This document shows positions 1 through 9,817 of a DNA stretch of 64,000 nucleotides, one piece after another. The notes under the pieces are model-generated. The model was given only the letters and a program-made list of their open reading frames with translations, had not been told where the DNA came from and did no database searches. The position numbers and the translations under genes were made by a program. The number at the start of each line of letters is the position of its first letter. Position 1 is the stretch's first letter. Source of the stretch: Rana temporaria (Eukaryota > Chordata > Amphibia > Anura > Ranidae); the NCBI RefSeq assembly GCF_905171775.1, contig NC_053489.1, forward strand, positions 390,871,483 to 390,935,482. Direction: 5' to 3'.

Positions 1-293
1 ACAGTTTTCAAACCACAATACAGACTAAGGATATTTTCTTTAGAATTATGAAGAACTCTAACTCAAGACATTATAAAAGAATAAAAATGAGTAAAAATGA
101 ATAAAAATGTTTTATTTGCTTGTCACGCAGTAGTAAAAAACTCAAAGAATTTTCATAGAACATGTTGATAAATACAAAAAAAGTATTCTATTTAGGTATC
201 GGGAGCATTTGCGCGAGTACGAGTACTCCCGCAAATACTCGGTATCGGTCCCGATACCGATACTAGTATCGGTATCTGGACAACCCTAATTAT
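1..293. mobile_element. End of an AGGGTTGTCC-type hAT element (truncated by window start)
   Basis: The terminal stretch runs through dense 'GATACCGATACTAG' type motifs and ends in GGACAACCCTA. The same terminus bounds complete copies at 14854-15453 and 40592-45961. The interior (positions 1-60) matches, in inverted orientation, the segment near 15290-15345 of the complete copy. Only the right end lies in the window, so the target-site duplication cannot be checked. Non-coding. Confidence 0.75.
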
Positions 294-893
294 AATGCAC
301 AAGGTTAAATTTCGGGTGCATTCAGTTTAGCTGCATTTATTAAAAATGTGCATCCAAAAGCAGATTAGTTATTCTAAACATGTATAAACCGATGTAAAAG
401 CATACATATTTAAAAGCATATTTAAATTTAGGGGAATTTGATCTGAGATGCTTGTATATATAGGGGTTTCAAAATCAGCAAAAATGTAAATGGGCAATCC
501 TAAATAACATAATTGATCCAGGTGAATCTCAATTATAATGCAGCACAAGCCTTACATTAGTATTACTGGACAGTAAAAGAACCTTTGCAACCTCCTTAGT
601 AAACTTGCTAGATGTAAATTTCCTGACCCAATTTTCAACGCATTCAAGGGCATTACTAAGATGGGTCCATTCATTGTGCGGACTCCTAAAATCTTGGACA
701 CTGTCTTATCTATGGTAAACACTGGCATCTAAACCAAAAATACACAATAGCTGATCACATGTGCAGCACCATGGCAACTACAGTAAGATGGCAGCTTCCA
801 TGGCTGTGAAGGATTGGAGGGTTTAGTTCGACTTCGAAGAATAATTTAATTTACTAAGCATCATGTTATTTTGCTACTTTTAAATAAAACATA
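294..893. other. Interval without recognised gene
   Basis: I see no open frame with protein similarity, no splice-bounded exon and no clear repeat boundary here. The interval is AT-rich and presumably NFIC intron 2, because NFIC exon 2 lies at 4187-4718 on the minus strand. Confidence 0.5.
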
Positions 894-1614
894 GGCCCAG
901 GATTCACGTAGAATGGCGTATCTTTGTGCCGGCGTAACGTATTCTATTTACGTTACGCCTCCGCAACTTTGACAGGCAAGTGCCGTATTCTCAAACCAAA
1001 GTTGCGGCGGCGTAGCGTAAATAGGCCGGCGTAAGCCCGCCTAATTCAAATGTGGTAGATGTGGGCGTGTGTTATGTAAATTTACTGTGACCCCACGTAA
1101 ATGACGCTTTTTACGAACGGCGCATGCGCCGTCCGTGAAAGTATCCCAGTGTGCATTCTCCAAATTAACATGCAAGAAGCCAATGCTTTCGACGTGAACG
1201 TAAATGACGCCCAGCCCTATTCGCAAACAACGTAAAATTTTCAAAATTCGAGGCTGGGGAAGAACGTCCATCCTTAATATTGGTATGCCGCATCTACTGC
1301 TCATATAGCAGGGGTAACTTTAAGCCGGGAATAGCCTAGGGTAAACTGCGTATCGGTACTGCGTTCGTGAATTCGCGTATCTAGCTGATTTACATATTTC
1401 TAGGCGTAAATCAGCGTACACGCCCCTAGCGGCCAGCGTAAATATGCAGTTAAGATACAACGGCGTAAGAGACTTACGCCGGTCGGATCTAATACAAATC
1501 TATGCGTAACTGATTCTAAGAATCGGATAGATAGATAGATACGACGGCTCAGACTCAGAGTTACGACGGCGTATCTGGAGATACGCCGGCGTAACTCGTT
1601 TGAGAATCCGGGCC
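894..1614. mobile_element. Harbinger-like MITE (GGCCCAGGATTC family), copy 1
   Basis: Inverted ends GGCCCAGGATTC and GAATCCGGGCC bound a CpG- and TACGCC-rich interior. The flanking trinucleotide ATA is repeated at both ends (891-893 and 1615-1617). Two further copies with the same termini and their own 3-bp duplications are at 9818-12463 (AAT) and 56897-57614 (AGA). A 3-bp duplication fits the PIF/Harbinger superfamily. No transposase is encoded. A short GATA microsatellite (about 1527-1542) lies inside. Confidence 0.75.
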
Positions 1615-1983
1615 ATACTGCCTAAAGACAACTGTCAAACAAATACAGCTGCATTTAGTAAAACAAGTGGCTGAAAAAGAGCAGGAGATTGGGGAAAATA
1701 GGGTGTGCCTAGATCCACCCTAGTAAATGCCCAAGCAAAAAAGTAGTTTCTAAAGAGAACTTAACAGAATGATTACCTTACTTCCCTCAGATGGAAGACC
1801 GCCTTTATCCCAGAGAGGAATTTAAACAGATTGCAGCATTGCATATGAATACCATAAAATATGGTTAAACCAAAAAGGTAACACAGATTTGCAAGTGCGT
1901 AGGCATTCATTTTTTTAACTCACAATTTGGAAAGCAGGTCCCTGATGTCTAAACTCATCCTACTGCACCAGGCAAAATTGTGT

Positions 1984-2400
1984 CTAATGCCGCATACACA
2001 CAAGAAAACCGTGAATTTTTTCTGTCGGAATGTTGGCTTAAACTTGTGTTGCATACACACGGTCACACAAATCTTGTCGGAAATTCCGACCGTCAACAAT
2101 GCGGTGACATACAAAGCGTACGATGAACTTAGATTAATGAAGCTCAATAGGCAGTTCGGCTCTTCTGCTTGATTCTGAGCATGCGTGTTTTTTTGCGTGT
2201 CGGAATTGCATACAGACGAGCGGATTTTCCGATAGGAACTTTTTCCGTCGGAAAAATAGAGAACCTGCTCTCAATCATTTGTTGGTGGAAATTCCGACAG
2301 CAAAAATCCGAAGAAGCATACACACGGTCAGAATTTTCGTCCAAAAGCTCACATCAGACTTTTCTTGGCAGAATTTCAGATCGTGTGTACGCAGCATTAG
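1984..2400. mobile_element. GTACACACG-terminus MITE, copy 1
   Basis: Ends CTAATGCCGCATACACAC and GTGTGTACGCAGCATTAG are inverted repeats. The interior has the family's 'AGAGAACCTGCTCTC' type motif and a 'GAGCATGCG' motif. It is non-autonomous and non-coding. Twelve further copies are listed in this window. Confidence 0.8.
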
Positions 2401-2493
2401 TTTTCTCTCTGACAGGTTGGAATATAGTGAGCCAGTGAACGGGTGGCACTGTGGAACAGTATCGCATCTGCCTGCATAATGTATGAAGAGGTC

Positions 2494-2905
2494 TTAAGCC
2501 CTGTACACACGATCGGTTTGTCTGATGAAAACAGACCGATGGACCGTTTTCATCGGACAAACCGATCGTGTGTGGGCCCCATCGGTTTTTTATCCATCGG
2601 TGAAAAAAAATAGAACCTGTTTTAAATTGTTCTTATGGTTAAAAAAACGATAGAAAAAAAAACGATCGTCGGTGGGGAAATCCATCGGTCAAAAATACAC
2701 GCATGCTCAGAATAAAGTCGGCGCATGCTTGGAAGCATTGAACTTAATTTTTCTCAGCACGTTGTAGTGTTTTACGTCACCGGGTTGGATTTTTAACCGA
2801 TGGTGTGTAGGCAAGACTGATGAAAGTCAGCTTCATCGGATATCCGATGAAAAAATCCATCGGATTAGATTCCATCAGATATCCGATCGTGTGTACAGGG
2901 CTTTA
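2494..2905. mobile_element. GTACACACG-terminus MITE, copy 2
   Basis: Inverted ends TTAAGCCCTGTACACAC and GTGTACAGGGCTTTAG enclose about 410 bp of non-coding sequence with repeated CGATCGG and CCATCGG motifs. It lies about 90 bp from copy 1, but the interiors differ, so they are separate insertions of related subfamilies. Confidence 0.8.
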
Positions 2906-3617
2906 GAGTAGAAGAGAAGCAGTGGGCTGCACTCAGTAAATGGTAGGTAAAGTCTGTGCTTTTCATGTCCTGTCAGTGTACTAGGAAAAGACACAGATCC
3001 AAAATCAGAGCTAATGAGGCTCCTGTTAGGCTGATGATCAAAAAGGCTTTAAATTGAGTCTTGCTAAACAGACAAAATACAATGAAGCTTCATTCTAGCC
3101 TTGTCTATAACATATCACACGAGCTATTTGTTTTCACGCCTGACACTTTCACTTGAAGGGTTCATTCACAAGTGCACATAGACACGTACATCCGTGCAGA
3201 GGTCTGTGTTTATGCACCTGGGGAGTGGCAGGTTTTTCATGCAGCCACATGCATCCAATCAGAATAAAAGACAGGCCTAGTGATGGGTTCAGTGCTGTGC
3301 GGCTGTCCCTGTACTGGGATATGTAGTCCTTAGAAGTCAAAAGTGGACAGCAGTAGAGAAGCTGCAAAGCATGTAGGGAATCCAGAAAGTTGTGGATAGA
3401 GATAATCAGCAGACAGCCCGCATTTTTACAACCGATTTTTCCAAGTAAGATTATATTGGATTGTCAAAAATAACTACTGTTTGTATTGTTATTACAATGC
3501 TGATGTTATAAAATGAAAGTGTATGATGTGACCATATAACTCTTTTAAGTGTATTATATATTGTTTAAAATTAAAAGAACTGTGGGGCTTACAATTTGTA
3601 ACGATATTTAAAATATG
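2906..3617. other. Interval without recognised gene
   Basis: No exon, RNA gene or bounded repeat was recognised. Short open stretches here lack protein similarity. It is probably NFIC intron 2 sequence. Confidence 0.45.
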
Positions 3618-4050
3618 AGTTGTTTTTTTTTTATAAAGCCTTTATGCATATTTTTATCAACATTTACATGTAGACCCAGTGTCTTGTAAAAAACAACAAG
3701 GGTTGGATATAACATTACCAGGGATACCCAAAACAGTTACATACAGTAGTAAAACCATGTAAATATGGAAAAAATATAAAGAACACCATGGAAAAAATGT
3801 AAAAAAAAGTATTTATTCAATACTATTTTTAATGCATGTAAAATAGTATTGAATGAATACTTTTTTTTACATTTTGTACATAGTGTTCTTTATATTGTTT
3901 CCATATTTGCATGGTTTTACTACTGTATGTAACTGTTTTAGGTATCCCTGGCAATGTTATATCCAACCCTTGTTGTTTTTTTTACAAGACACTGGGTCTA
4001 CATATAAATGTTAATAAAAATATGCATAAAGGCTTTATAAAAAAAAAACT
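3618..4050. repeat. Long near-perfect hairpin in NFIC intron 2
   Basis: About 213 bp (3618-3828) is followed, after a loop of only a few bases near 3834, by its near-perfect reverse complement (to 4050). The arms differ by scattered substitutions and small length differences in A/T runs. On the minus-strand transcript of NFIC it would lie about 136 nt downstream of the exon 2 donor site at 4186/4185 and fold into a long double-stranded stem. No transposon termini or coding potential are seen, so its origin (foldback element or local inversion-duplication) is unclear. Confidence 0.85.
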
Positions 4051-4186
4051 ACATTGATCAGAATACAATATTTTTGAAAAATATATTTTGCTTATGAGGC
4101 TACGGTATGACATAAGGTAAAGATATTTAAGCACAAACATGAATCAGATAAAAATGTATTAAAAGCAGCCAAAGGCATCCCCTCAC

Positions 4187-4718
4187 CTCTTTCTCGGATG
4201 AAGTAGGCCAAGTACAGGTCTAGCTCTTTAACAGACACGCTGATATGGTGCGGTTGAACACATAACTGTGGGTTAGAACAGTGTGCAGCCTTCACCAGTC
4301 TCTCGCCATCTGTACTTTCCAATGGAATGCCCTTGAAAAGGATCACCATCACAAGATCCAACCTCCACACTTTATCTGCCTGTCGAAGGCAGTCGATCCT
4401 CCGAATCTTTCCTTTCTGGTCTGGGTTGGAGAGAACACAAGTAGCAGCCTTTTTGCCAGTTATAGATAGCACAAAATCCTCACGAAATTCTGGTCTTATA
4501 TCCTTGCGAAGCTTTGCTAAAAGCCGGGATGCCCACTTCTGCTTAACCTCAGCCTTCTCATTTAGCAGTTCATCTTTTACACCTCGTTCTTCCTCTTTAG
4601 TCATTTTTTTCTCATGTTTTTTAAAATACTTTCTTTTCCTAGCCTGAAGGTTGAACCAGGTGTAGGCAAATGCTCGAACATAAGGAAGTAGAGCTTCAAT
4701 GAAGGGGTGAAATTCATC
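4187..4718 (-). CDS. nfic: Nuclear factor I exon 2, most likely NFIC (DNA-binding domain)
   Basis: This single exon encodes the N-terminal CTF/NFI DNA-binding and dimerisation domain of a sequence-specific transcription factor that binds TTGGC(N5)GCCAA in the nucleus. On the minus strand a pyrimidine-rich tract ending in AG precedes 4718, translation starts DEFHPFIEALLPYVRAFAYT, and the exon ends in ...AFIRERG's first base before GTGAGG at 4186. The length is exactly 532 bp, the usual NFI exon 2 size. Visible hallmarks are the basic stretch ARKRKYFKKHEKK, the conserved block around RIDCLRQADKVWRLDLVMVI, and the conserved Cys residues in CVLSNPD and LCVQPHH. Residues typical of NFIC rather than NFIA, NFIB or NFIX are VLSITGKKA, RLVKAA and a tail of the form LAYF-x-RER. 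Exon 1 and exon 3 were not found, so both flanking introns are long. The paralogue call rests on remembered family sequences; membership of the NFI family is very secure. Confidence 0.92.
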
Positions 4719-5236
4719 CTAGAAAGAAGAAAAATAAAGTTGATTTTTAAAAAGGCATTCTTAACAAATGTAAGTATCTTGAAGTATGGGCTTCTAAAAT
4801 AATAAAAAAATATATATACTCACCTAGATGGATGCAGCATCGATCCGATGCTGCATCTGTCCCCTGCCGGCTCTAAGACTGAGAACCAACAGATCAAAGA
4901 CTATCGATCGTTTATTTCTCACCCTTCGGTGAGTAGAGGGCCAGTGACTGTCAGTCACCAACTCTCTGCTCTTCCCTTGAGTGCTCACTGGAGCGCTGAG
5001 CTGGGCAGGGGACAGGAGCAGCTGGTTCAGGCTCTCAGTGACTTGCTGCTGGTCCAGGCATCTGGGCAGATTCTGACCATATTATGATCAGGATCATTTC
5101 AGAGCCTGGAGTGGCTCTGTGATGCCAGCCGACAACAGGCTTTTGCCGGGTCACAGGACTGCAGTTAGTTTTGATGCCCAGGAGAAGCAATAGCTTTGGC
5201 TCTACTTCTCCTTTAACGTTTGTTTGTCTTATTTTT
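4719..5236. other. Intron sequence upstream of NFIC exon 2
   Basis: On the minus strand this is the intron leading into the exon, with the polypyrimidine tract immediately above 4718. A perfect 12-nt-arm hairpin (4831-4842 with 4846-4857) and a CAGTGACTGTCAGTCAC-like element lie near 4830-4960. No further coding sequence is recognised. Confidence 0.5.
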
Positions 5237-7461
5237 TTAACCACTTGACCACTGGGCACTTAAACCCCCTTCCTAACCAGACCAATTTTCAGCTTTCGGT
5301 GCTCTCACAATTTGAATGACAATTACTCAGTCATACCACATTGTACCCATATTTTTTTTACACAAATAGAGCTTTCTTTTGGTGGTATTTGATCACCTCT
5401 GGGTTTTTTATTGTTTGCGCTATGAAAGAAAAAAGACTGAAAATTCAGTAAAAATAAAAAAATATTTCTTGTTTCTGTCATATTAGCAGGTTATTTCTCA
5501 CACACAGCATATGCATACCACAAATTACACCCCAAAACACATTCTGCTATTCCTCCAGAGTATGGCAATACCACATGTGTTAGACTTTTACATAGCGTGG
5601 CCACATACAGAGGTCCAACATGCAGGGAGCACCATCAGGCGTTCTGGAGCACCCAGGCCAATTCTGAAATTTTTCTCCTACATGTAAAAATCATCATTTA
5701 TTTGCTCAAAAATGACATAGAAACCCAAAACATTATATATGCTTCTTTAGCAAAGAATACAATGGCGGTCATTACAATTTTTTATCTTGCATGGTATTTT
5801 AGCAGCAATTTTTTGAACACGTGTTTTTTTAAAAAAAACTGTTTTGTGCTTAAAAAAAACACAAAACAGTAAAGTTAGCCCAATGTTTTTGCATAATATG
5901 AAAGATGAAGTTACGCCGAGTAAATAGATACCCAACATGTCACCCTTCAAAATTGCACACGCTCGTGGAATGGCACCAAACTTTGCTACTAAAAATCCCC
6001 ATAGGCGAAGTTTTAATTATTTTTATTAGTTACATGTTTTTAGTTACGGAGGAGGTATAGGGCCAAGACGATTGCTCTCGCTCCAACGTTCGCAGCTATA
6101 CCTCACATGTGTAGCTTGAACACCGTTTTGATATGTGGGCGGGACTACGTGTGCGTTCGCTTCTGTGTGTAAGCACACAGGGACAGGGGCGCTTTAAAAA
6201 AATATATATATATGTTATTGTTCATTTTACTTTATTTATTTTAGTTTGACACTTTTTTGCCCAAAAATAATTTTTTTGATCACTTTTATTCCTATTATAA
6301 GGAATGTAAACATCCCTTGTAATAGGAATATAGCATGACAGGTCCTCTTTACAGTGAGATATGGGGTCAATAAGACCCCACATCTCACCTCTAGGCTGGG
6401 AAGCCTGAAATAAAAAAAAATTATCCTGGCTTCGATCGTAGCGGTGAGTGGTGAGTATTGTGGAGTATTGGCAAGGTATTGGAGTATTGGCAAGGTATTG
6501 GAGTATTGCAGGATATTGCAGAGTATTGGAGTATTGCAGAGTATTGGAGTATTGCAGGGTATTGGAGTAGTGCAGGGTATTGCAGAGTACTGTGCAGGGT
6601 ATTGTGCAGGGTATTGCAGAGTATTGTGCAGGGTATTGCAGAGTATTGTGTGGGGTATTGCAGAGTATTGTGCAGGGTATTGCAGAGTATTGTGCAGGGT
6701 ATTGCAGAGTATTGTGCGGGGTATTGCAGAGTATTGTGCGGGGGTATTGCAGAGTATTGTGCAGGGTATTGCAGAGTATTGTGTGGGGTATTGCAGAGTA
6801 TTGTGCGGGCTATTGCAGAGTATTGTGCGGGGTATTGAAGAGTATTGTGGGGGGGTATTGCAGAGTATTGTGCGGGGTATTGCAGAGTATTGTGGGGGGT
6901 ATTGCAGAGTATTGTGGGGGGTATTGCAGAGTATTGTGCGGGGTATTGCAGAGTATTGTGCGGGGTATTGCAGAGTATTGTGCAGGGTATTGTGCAGGTA
7001 ATTGCAGAGTATTGCCCAGGGAATTGCAGGGTATTGTGCAGGTAAATGCAGAGTATTGCCCAGGGAATTGCAGGGTACTGCAGAGTATTGCGCAGGGATG
7101 GATGGCTGGATTTGTGACTGCATTTGTCACAGATCCAGCCCACAGTGCTGCTGCTCCCACCCGCTCTCCCCCCTCTCCTCTCAAACTGTACCGATCGGTA
7201 CAGAGAGGAGAGGAGAGGGAGGAACCGGTGTCATCACATGACGCCGGTTTGTTTACAAGTGATCGCTCCGTCATTTGACGGAGCGATCACGTGGTAAACG
7301 GCCGCTATCAGCGGCAATTTACCGCGATCCGTGATGCGCCGGGTCTTCCAGGGGGCGTGCGAGAGGAGGATTCTGGGAGGACGTCCCCGGGACGTCCTCC
7401 CAGAACAACTCGACCGCGCTGTAGACGTCTTTTGTCTATAACGCGGTCGGCAAAAGGTTAA
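5237..7461. mobile_element. TTAA-flanked element, CCACTTG family, copy 1 (carries a minisatellite)
   Basis: It starts TTAACCACTTGACC and ends CGGTCGGCAAAAGGTTAA, with TTAA at both boundaries. The family core CTTTCTTTTGGTGG is at about 5375-5390; the same core recurs in the other copies listed. TTAA duplications fit piggyBac- or Kolobok-like transposition, but no transposase is present. This copy is unusually long because of the 22-bp tandem array at about 6450-7100. Confidence 0.75.
6450..7100. repeat. 22-bp minisatellite (two diverged 11-mers), GTATTGCAGAG / GTATTGTGCGG
   Basis: About 650 bp of tandem copies. The left part is built of roughly 10-11-bp units (GTATTGGCAAG, GTATTGCAGG), which give way to a regular 22-bp unit alternating GTATTGCAGAG with GTATTGTGC(A/G)GG. 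The unit has no stop codon in several frames on both strands, so overlapping long open frames rich in Tyr-Cys-Arg-Val-Leu or Asn-Thr-Leu-Gln-Tyr appear. These are artefacts of the repeat, not genes. Confidence 0.92.
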
Positions 7462-7471
7462 ATGATTATAC

Positions 7472-7972
7472 TTAAAGTGGATGTAAACCCGATTCATGAA
7501 ATTTCAGCTGGGCACATATATCCGCAGTATTTTGTTATCTCTTTTCAATGAGCTAAGTCTTATAGCTCTCTTCTGAACGGTTCCTCTGTTATCAGCCTGA
7601 GAACTCCTGACAAATTCTCAGACTTTTTAGACAAAAGCAGCCTGAATCTTTTGTCGGAGGAGGTTGCTAAAATAGAGTAGCAGAGAGCAGCTCCTATTAC
7701 AGAACAGCTCTGAGAGTCTCTGCCTATGATGAGAGGGGGTGTGTACCTTTCCTCCAATCAGCAATGTTAGCTATCTTGGCTGTATGCCCAGACATCACAC
7801 TCTGTGTTAACCAGTAAGAGAAAATCTAACAAAATCTGAACTTTCTAAACAGTATATAAATGTGACAGCAGATATATATATAAAACCTATGTAGGGAGGT
7901 TTGGTTTATCTCTGTGTATCATCTGAGGCTGTTCACTTCACTGGGTGTATGGAGGGTTTACATCCACTTTAA
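7472..7972. mobile_element. TTAA-flanked MITE, AGTGGATGTAAACCC family, copy 1
   Basis: The ends TTAAAGTGGATGTAAACCC and GGGTTTACATCCACTTTAA are inverted repeats with TTAA at both boundaries. About 500 bp, non-coding. A second copy is at 24749-25310. Confidence 0.85.
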
Positions 7973-8401
7973 GCTACATGCACAACCAGAGATTTTTGAT
8001 CAAGAGAATCTCAGACTGCCCTCTGGGGGATCAGGAAGGAATTTATTTTACTCTCGCTACAGTAAATTGGAACAGAAAGTAAGCTTTCTGACTGCAGTAA
8101 ATTAGGAGACAAAATGCTGAACAAGGATAAACTAAGGTTGACAATGACATTGCCATATTAGGTCATAGATGTCACATGTAGCAATTTTGATTGGAATTCG
8201 GTGAGATTACCGTGCCCTGACCTTCAGAGCCAATGCCGTAAACGGCAACCCCCGCACAGGAGAGATGTCATCATGCCTCCGGCCATTCATGTAGCAGAAA
8301 GGCGCAAACCATGAGGGAAGTCACCGCCGGAGGGCTTTGTATTAAGGTAAGTCTCTCATAATGAGCTAGTATGCTGTGCAGGAGATTATTTTTTTTCTTC
8401 T
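7973..8401. other. Interval without recognised gene
   Basis: Nothing beyond short low-complexity runs was recognised between the two TTAA MITEs. Confidence 0.4.
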
Positions 8402-8912
8402 TTAAAGCGGGGGTTCACCCTATCGACAGGAAAAAAAAAAAAAAATTTTCTTTTACCTTTAAATCAGGCACTGTAGCGCGAGCTACAGTATGCCTGTCCC
8501 GAATTTTTTCCCCCCATACTCACCTTGTAGTCGTCCATCGAAGATACCGGGGAATGGGCGTGCCTCTGGAGACGGAGGATGATTGACGGCCGGCTCTGGC
8601 GCGTCACGCTTCTCCGGAAATAGCCGAAATAGGCTTGGTCTTCACGACGCGTGCGCATAGCCTGTGCGCACGCGCCGTGAAGAGCCGAGACCTACTCCGG
8701 CTGTCTTCGGGGAGAGTGACGTGCCAGGGCCGGCCGTCAATCATCCTCCCTCTCCATAGGCACGCCCATTCCCCGCGGGAGCCGAAATCTACGATGGACG
8801 ACTACGAGGTGAGTACGGGGTTAAAAAAATCGGGACAGGCATACTGTAGCTCGCGCTACAATGCCTGTCTCGATGGTAACATCATGTGGGTCAGGGTGAA
8901 CTACCGCTTTAA
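8402..8912. mobile_element. TTAA-flanked foldback MITE, AGCGGGGGTTCACCC family, copy 1
   Basis: It begins TTAAAGCGGGGGTTCACCC and ends GGGTGAACTACCGCTTTAA with TTAA on both sides. Internally it is a long imperfect inverted repeat: the segment around 8475-8640 (GTAGCGCGAGCTACAGTATG, then the CpG-rich part) recurs in reverse complement at 8670-8865. Other copies are at 18721-19246 and 48219-48730. Confidence 0.85.
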
Positions 8913-9773
8913 CTGCGGTTTACTACCGTTTTAACATTAAAGTAGACCTTCACTCGAAAAATAAACTTTACTGTATTGGATTCATCTAAAATGCTGATTT
9001 TTTTTTTGTTTATTTACTCTTTCTTTTTACTTTCCAACCCACCCCCTCTCATATTTATTCCTGCTTAGGAGAGAATAATGTGTTTCGTTCATGGAGCCTC
9101 AAATATTATAGGATGCATTAGCTTCAATACAGCAGTTGGAGGAGGGTGCATCATTGGGGTGCTGGCTGTTTAAACCAGGAAGAGACAGCTGGCTCTTGAT
9201 GGAGTAAGAAATAAATATGGCCACGCAGAACATGGTGTACAGCACCGGTAGGTGGATCATAGCAGACCAATGCTGGATCCACCAGGCGTGAGTATGTTTT
9301 TTGAAATGAACCCAGCTTAAAAGGTAAAAAGGGGATAAAAAACACACAAGGGCTAGCTAAGATCTTCTGTAACACTGATCCCTACAAAATTGAAAGAGTG
9401 TTGGCACTTAGGGAAGATTGCAGCAATGTACCTTTAGAACCCTCTGGGTTCTAATTTCTAGTAAAAGTAAAAAACACCAAAAATGCATTAGTAATTCCCT
9501 CTGCAGTCACAACTTTTCAGTAAGTGGTCCTTCACCAGATTTCACAGGTATTAGATTTCCAAAAATAAATACAAGTTGAATGGGAGGCAATGAATAAAAT
9601 TGTCTGATAACACGATTGTTATACCTGTATACGCCTTGCTGATAGGGGGTGTGGAGGTGAATAATTGTACTTCCTGATTGCTCCTATTACCATCATGAGT
9701 TACTCAATTTGTTGATGTTTTATTCACTGTGCTCATCGCACAAGTAAATTAGGGTAAATGAGTATAAGTTCCT
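8913..9773. other. Interval without recognised gene
   Basis: No exon or bounded element could be supported; short open frames lack recognisable motifs. Confidence 0.4.
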
Positions 9774-9817
9774 AATGCCGCGTACACACGATCATTTTTC
9801 GGGTTGTAAAAAACAAT

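Noticed and set aside
6236..7278. Long overlapping open frames on both strands (up to 295 codons)
   Set aside because: They coincide with the 22-bp minisatellite, whose unit has no stops in most frames; the predicted peptides are simple repeats.
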